Positions 7,212-10,159 of a DNA stretch of 10,159 bases are shown piece by piece. The stretch lies in assembly GCA_903909905.1 (NCBI GenBank), contig CAIVXP010000139.1, forward strand, positions 1 through 10,159. Reading direction: 5' to 3'. The notes below the pieces were generated by a model that worked only from the letters and a program-made list of their open reading frames with translations, had not been told where the DNA came from and did not search any database. Within the stretch, counting starts at the first letter, position 1. Every line of letters starts with the position of its first letter. Source of the DNA: Akkermansiaceae bacterium. Lineage in GTDB: Bacteria > Verrucomicrobiota > Verrucomicrobiia > Verrucomicrobiales > Akkermansiaceae. A program made the translations under genes and the position numbers.

Positions 7212-8105
7212 TCAAAGTGTAGCGGCAAAATGAAACAGCGCCGCGAAGAGGATCAGCTGCAAGCCCGCAAGCGCAAGCAGGCGGTTGAATGATGGGCCCG
7301 GCGGCAAAATCAGCACGCCCCAGATGATGCGCGCGCCCAACAGCAATACCGGCAGACTGGCAAACATCAGCATGGGTTTGCCAAATGCGATCCATGCGAG
7401 CCCCGCAAAGGCCGCGATCTTGATTTCCAGCCAGATCATTGCTGCGGCAAATTTCGGGCCGAAGCGTACCGCCAGCGTACCCTTGCCGGTGCTTGCATCT
7501 TCATCGCGGTCGCGGAAGTTGTTGATCGAAATCAAAACGGCGGAGAGCAGACCAATTTGCAAACCAAGCAGCAATGATTCGCGCGGCCACCCTCCGGTCT
7601 GGATGAACACCGTGCCCGCCACGGCAACGAACCCGAAAAACAAAATCACGAACAACTCACCAAGTCCACGATAAGCAAGTGGCACAGGCCCACCCGTGTA
7701 ACCGTACGCGAGAAACAGCGATGGAATGCCGATAACAAGAATCGGCCAACCACGTTCCTGATAAAGTTGATGACCGCAAAGTACTGCGAGGATCAAAAAC
7801 CCGAAAGCGATACCCATCACCATTACCGGCTTCAACATGCCCGATGCAGTGACCCGACGCGGACCAAGCCGACGCTCGGTATCAGCGCCCTTGCGGGCAT
7901 CAATCGCATCGTTGAAAAAATTCGTCGCGATCTGAATGCACAACGATCCCGCGAGCGTGAGCCATGCGAGTGTGAGGTCAAAATGACCGGTAATTTTCCA
8001 CGCCAACACGCAGCCAGCCCACACCGGAACGATCGCCGCAGGCAAAGTTTTTGGCCGCGCGGCAAGCAGGCATGGCATGAGAAATCGGGTCACGCTCCGG
8101 ATCAT
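7212..8105 (-). CDS. menA: 1,4-dihydroxy-2-naphthoate polyprenyltransferase MenA
   Basis: An inner-membrane UbiA-superfamily prenyltransferase that attaches a polyprenyl chain to 1,4-dihydroxy-2-naphthoate, giving demethylmenaquinone. It has 297 residues and about eight or nine hydrophobic segments. The N-terminus has the MenA-typical AARPKTLPAA (16-24). The first aspartate-rich motif is NFFNDAIDARKGAD at 62-75 (N62, N65, D66, D69, D75). YTGGPVPLAYRGLGE follows at 136-150. The second aspartate-rich motif is NNFRDRDED at 195-203 (D199, D201, D203). Together these bind Mg-prenyl diphosphate. UbiA would use 4-hydroxybenzoate, but the RPKTLPA and YTGGPxPLxYxGLGE patterns and the menC-menE neighbours indicate MenA. 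The start at 8105 is the first in-frame ATG; an alternative at 8078 would remove nine residues. There is no Shine-Dalgarno, and a ten-codon upstream ORF overlaps this start. Confidence 0.94.
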   Translation of the reverse strand: MIRSVTRFLMPCLLAARPKTLPAAIVPVWAGCVLAWKITGHFDLTLAWLTLAGSLCIQIATNFFNDAIDARKGADTERRLGPRRVTASGMLKPVMVMGIAFGFLILAVLCGHQLYQERGWPILVIGIPSLFLAYGYTGGPVPLAYRGLGELFVILFFGFVAVAGTVFIQTGGWPRESLLLGLQIGLLSAVLISINNFRDRDEDASTGKGTLAVRFGPKFAAAMIWLEIKIAAFAGLAWIAFGKPMLMFASLPVLLLGARIIWGVLILPPGPSFNRLLALAGLQLILFAALFHFAATL

Positions 8106-8168
8106 GCCGCATTCGACTCAGGATGCGAATCCATTTCATCAAACAATAGCAGGGACCTTGCGGGAACC

Positions 8169-9374
8169 CTAAAACGACGACCTCAACCCGAGCGCGAAGA
8201 GAAACTGCTCCCAATCCGAGCGACCCGAGTTGAAGGCATAGCGCGCGCTGGCATCGAGCGCCAATCGCTCGGTGAACAATGGCCGGGACCACGAAAGAAC
8301 AAACGCGAGGTTTTGTTCATCGCTGCGGAGGTCGGCTCCGCTGCCGATATTGACAAATTCCGAGTAGCGATACTCAAGCCCACCGCCGATCGAACCCTGC
8401 TCCAATGAACGCTGCAGCGTGGTCGACACCACGAGGTCGTCGACCAACTGATTGACGCTTGAGGAGGTGGGCACCAAGGCGTGCCGTATGGAATTGATCC
8501 ACGACCAACGCTCCGCAAAATTATAAGTTCCTTTCAAAAATCCCGTCACTCCCAAGCGGTCCTGATCTCCGTCATTCTGTGCGTATTCCGGGCCGATCGA
8601 TGCAGAGAGATTGATGCGACTGCTTACAATATGACGCACCTCCATGAGCAGCGCCCACGCATCGGTATCAGGCACGCCGTCTCCCGATATGTGCGAGTAC
8701 CTGACGGATGAACCAAAGGCCGTGCGCGGAGTCGCCTCCCACAAGCCCCCGAGAAAAACACTATCGACCTCCGCACCTTGAAAGTCATCCTGGGAATAAT
8801 CCGAGATCGCCGTTGACGCTCCGAGGAAGCCGATTGTGCGCGATGCCAGCCGGCGCTCCAGTCGCATGCCACCGGTGAACAACGAGCCATTCACAAAATC
8901 GCCACTCAGACGATCGGTTCCCGAAAGCTCGTTGTAGCGGCTGTAAAGCGTCAGCTCAGTCCTCGATCCGCGGATCGTCCACATCACTTCACCCACATGA
9001 TCCACATCGTTGAACTCGGAGTTCTCGTTGTAAGCGCGAAACGAAGGCCCATAGCTCACCGTGAAAGAAGATTTGGCGCCACCCTCTGGATCGGAGATAT
9101 ATTCGATCAATGGCGTAGCGTAGAAAGAAGTCTCGTTTTCGCCGTTGGTTTCATCGAGGAAGAAATTCGAGTCGTAAATCGAACCGACTTGCAGTGCGAA
9201 ATTCATGCCGCCTTTGATGTTTAAATCCGTCGGCACCATCTGTTCCAACATGCCGCCACCGGTCGACCATGGCGTCGGATCTGCAATCCGAGTCGAAATT
9301 TCCGCAGCTTGCACGCTGCTCTGAGCCATCGCGGCAATCGTCAAAATCGGCAGGCACAAATATTTCAAATTCAT
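8169..9374 (-). CDS. Outer-membrane beta-barrel protein (putative porin-like)
   Basis: A 401-residue exported protein. Residues 1-24 form a signal peptide: MNLK, then a hydrophobic core, then a QAA site, with cleavage expected after A23 or A24. The mature chain has no long hydrophobic helix. It shows alternating polar and hydrophobic strands rich in Tyr, Trp, Ser, Gly and Asn, for example GSIYDSNFF near 64-72 and SFTVSYGPSFRAYN near 102-115. It ends ALGLRSSF, with the C-terminal Phe that many barrels use for BAM recognition. The overall look fits the BBP2-type putative beta-barrel porins; I could not confirm this by search and the cargo is unknown. It is the first gene of a run with menA, menC and menE, with 63 bases to menA. 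A functional link to menaquinone is not evident. No Shine-Dalgarno precedes the ATG at 9374. Confidence 0.75.
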   Translation of the reverse strand: MNLKYLCLPILTIAAMAQSSVQAAEISTRIADPTPWSTGGGMLEQMVPTDLNIKGGMNFALQVGSIYDSNFFLDETNGENETSFYATPLIEYISDPEGGAKSSFTVSYGPSFRAYNENSEFNDVDHVGEVMWTIRGSRTELTLYSRYNELSGTDRLSGDFVNGSLFTGGMRLERRLASRTIGFLGASTAISDYSQDDFQGAEVDSVFLGGLWEATPRTAFGSSVRYSHISGDGVPDTDAWALLMEVRHIVSSRINLSASIGPEYAQNDGDQDRLGVTGFLKGTYNFAERWSWINSIRHALVPTSSSVNQLVDDLVVSTTLQRSLEQGSIGGGLEYRYSEFVNIGSGADLRSDEQNLAFVLSWSRPLFTERLALDASARYAFNSGRSDWEQFLFALGLRSSF

Positions 9375-9629
9375 CGGATGTCGGGAGGGATCGTGGGTAG
9401 ATCATCGAATGCCACTCCACATCCGTCCAATCCGTGAACGCGTAGATTGCTTGGCGATGCAAAAAAAAGATCAAGCAACCGCCGCCTGATGCATGTCGCC
9501 ACGAGCCCGCCCTCATTCTCCCAATTCCCAATTGCGAGATGTGTGGTTTGTTTGCCATGCCTCACCACAATCCACTTTGCCATCGTTGCGGCCTTGCACA
9601 GGCATGCGGTGAGCGATAAAAAGCATGTG
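9375..9629. other. Divergent spacer between the beta-barrel gene and the unknown membrane protein
   Basis: This gap of about 255 bases should hold both divergent promoters, but I see no convincing -35/-10 pair. It contains an A8 run (9461-9468) inside a 7-base inverted repeat (TTGCTTG 9447-9453, CAAGCAA 9472-9478), and a tandem CCCAATT pair just before 9535. It also holds a 20-codon ORF at 9556-9618 with a Cys-x-x-Cys-Gly motif. None of these has an established function. Confidence 0.4.
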
Positions 9630-10159
9630 ATGTTTGACGCGCCGCCCAAGCCCCAGAGGAATCCGTCCTTCTCGCGAACCTTGCTGCGTATTCTGCTGAT
9701 CAGTGCCGGCTCGGTGGCGATCCTGCTGCCCGCTTGGTTGCCAAACCGCCCTTCCGCACCACTTGAACGTGGCACGGTCGAGTTGCTTCAAGCCTTTCTG
9801 CTGGCGGCATCGGCGGTCATGATGTTCGGAGCCTCGCCACATGCCGGCGTCTATCGACCAGTGTGCCGCGTGTTGGGTCTTGGTCTGATGGCCGCCTTCG
9901 CGGGTGAGATCGAAGACTTCGTTTCCGGCATGCTGCACTTGCGTTTTCCTGAAGCATGGGTTGCTGGTGCGTTTGCCCTTGCGGCAATCATCACGGCATT
10001 CAGGCACCGCCGAGTGGTGGTCCACTTCATCGCAACACTTGGTCAGCACGCCGGCGCAGGGCTTATCGCTGCGGCGCTCTTGATCATCTATGTTTTCAAC
10101 CGCGTGATGGGCAGCTCGGCGTTTTGGAAGGCATCGCTCGGCGAGGCCTATTCGCCAAA
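9630..10159 (+). CDS. Unknown integral membrane protein (3' end outside window)
   Basis: An open frame of 176 codons runs off the right edge without a stop. The product is strongly hydrophobic, with membrane segments near residues 18-37, 51-68, 77-97, 110-124 and 140-159. After a Pro-rich basic N-terminus (PPKPQRNP), notable features are acidic residues inside the third segment (AGEIEDF, 91-97), a basic loop FRHRRVVVHF (124-133), and VFNRVMGSSAFWKASLGEAY near the end. I do not recognise a named family, though the arrangement resembles conserved hypothetical membrane proteins I have seen in environmental bacteria. The hydrophobicity pattern favours this strand: the opposite-strand frame gives an implausible His/Gln/Arg/Cys-rich product. 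The ATG at 9630 is chosen; an in-frame GTG at 9609 would add seven residues. Neither has a Shine-Dalgarno. The gene is divergent from the beta-barrel gene. Confidence 0.68.
   Translation, partial: MFDAPPKPQRNPSFSRTLLRILLISAGSVAILLPAWLPNRPSAPLERGTVELLQAFLLAASAVMMFGASPHAGVYRPVCRVLGLGLMAAFAGEIEDFVSGMLHLRFPEAWVAGAFALAAIITAFRHRRVVVHFIATLGQHAGAGLIAAALLIIYVFNRVMGSSAFWKASLGEAYSP

Noticed and set aside
8151..8170. Possible terminator hairpin after the beta-barrel gene (AGGG ... CCCT with an inner CC/GG).
   Set aside because: The stem is only about six pairs with an asymmetric internal loop, it overlaps the stop codon, and the following bases are not a proper U-run.
9513..10049. A 178-codon minus-strand frame opposite the right-edge membrane protein.
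   Set aside because: The product is rich in His, Gln, Arg and Cys with no fold signal, while the + strand gives regular hydrophobic membrane segments. The + strand reading is much more protein-like.
1..10159. CRISPR array, tRNA, rRNA, riboswitch, defence or toxin-antitoxin genes.
   Set aside because: I read both strands and saw no spaced direct repeats, cloverleaf-like segments, conserved riboswitch cores or relevant protein motifs.

Overview
The window looks like chromosomal DNA from a Gram-negative bacterium, probably of the Verrucomicrobiota. The placement rests on three things: a partial REP-associated (RayT/IS200-like) transposase whose C-terminus resembles copies I associate with that phylum, an outer-membrane beta-barrel protein with a signal peptide, and coding sequences that mostly lack Shine-Dalgarno motifs. 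No rRNA or other taxonomic marker is present, so this is inference. Coding density is high and the content is mostly core metabolism.

Left part (1-3847). The first 254 bases hold the 3' end of the transposase on the + strand. It converges, with a 9-base gap, on a four-gene minus-strand cluster read from 3847 down to 264: accB (biotin carboxyl carrier protein), accC (biotin carboxylase), thiE (thiamine-phosphate synthase) and a PfkB-family sugar/nucleoside kinase. AccB and AccC are the biotin half of acetyl-CoA carboxylase, which makes malonyl-CoA for fatty acid synthesis. The carboxyltransferase subunits are not here. A TTGACG / GATAGC promoter candidate lies upstream of accB.

Middle (3848-5136). 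A 201-base divergent spacer separates accB from a + strand, multi-spanning acyltransferase-3 family membrane protein. This is the only gene in the window with a clear Shine-Dalgarno sequence. It converges on the next cluster.

Right part (5137-9374). A minus-strand cluster reads, in order of transcription: an outer-membrane beta-barrel protein, menA, menC and menE. The last three are enzymes of classical o-succinylbenzoate menaquinone biosynthesis, and menC/menE overlap as TGATG. MenC makes o-succinylbenzoate, MenE activates it with CoA, and MenA prenylates the later naphthoate product. MenF, MenD, MenH and MenB are not in the window.

Right edge (9375-10159). A spacer of about 255 bases is followed by a + strand integral membrane protein of unknown function that runs off the end.

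I found no CRISPR array, tRNA, rRNA, defence island or clearly novel multi-gene system. The best second looks are the unknown membrane protein at the right edge, a Glu-to-Gln change at a conserved acyltransferase position, a MenE lacking the usual N-terminal part, and a few short palindromes and tiny ORFs in spacers.
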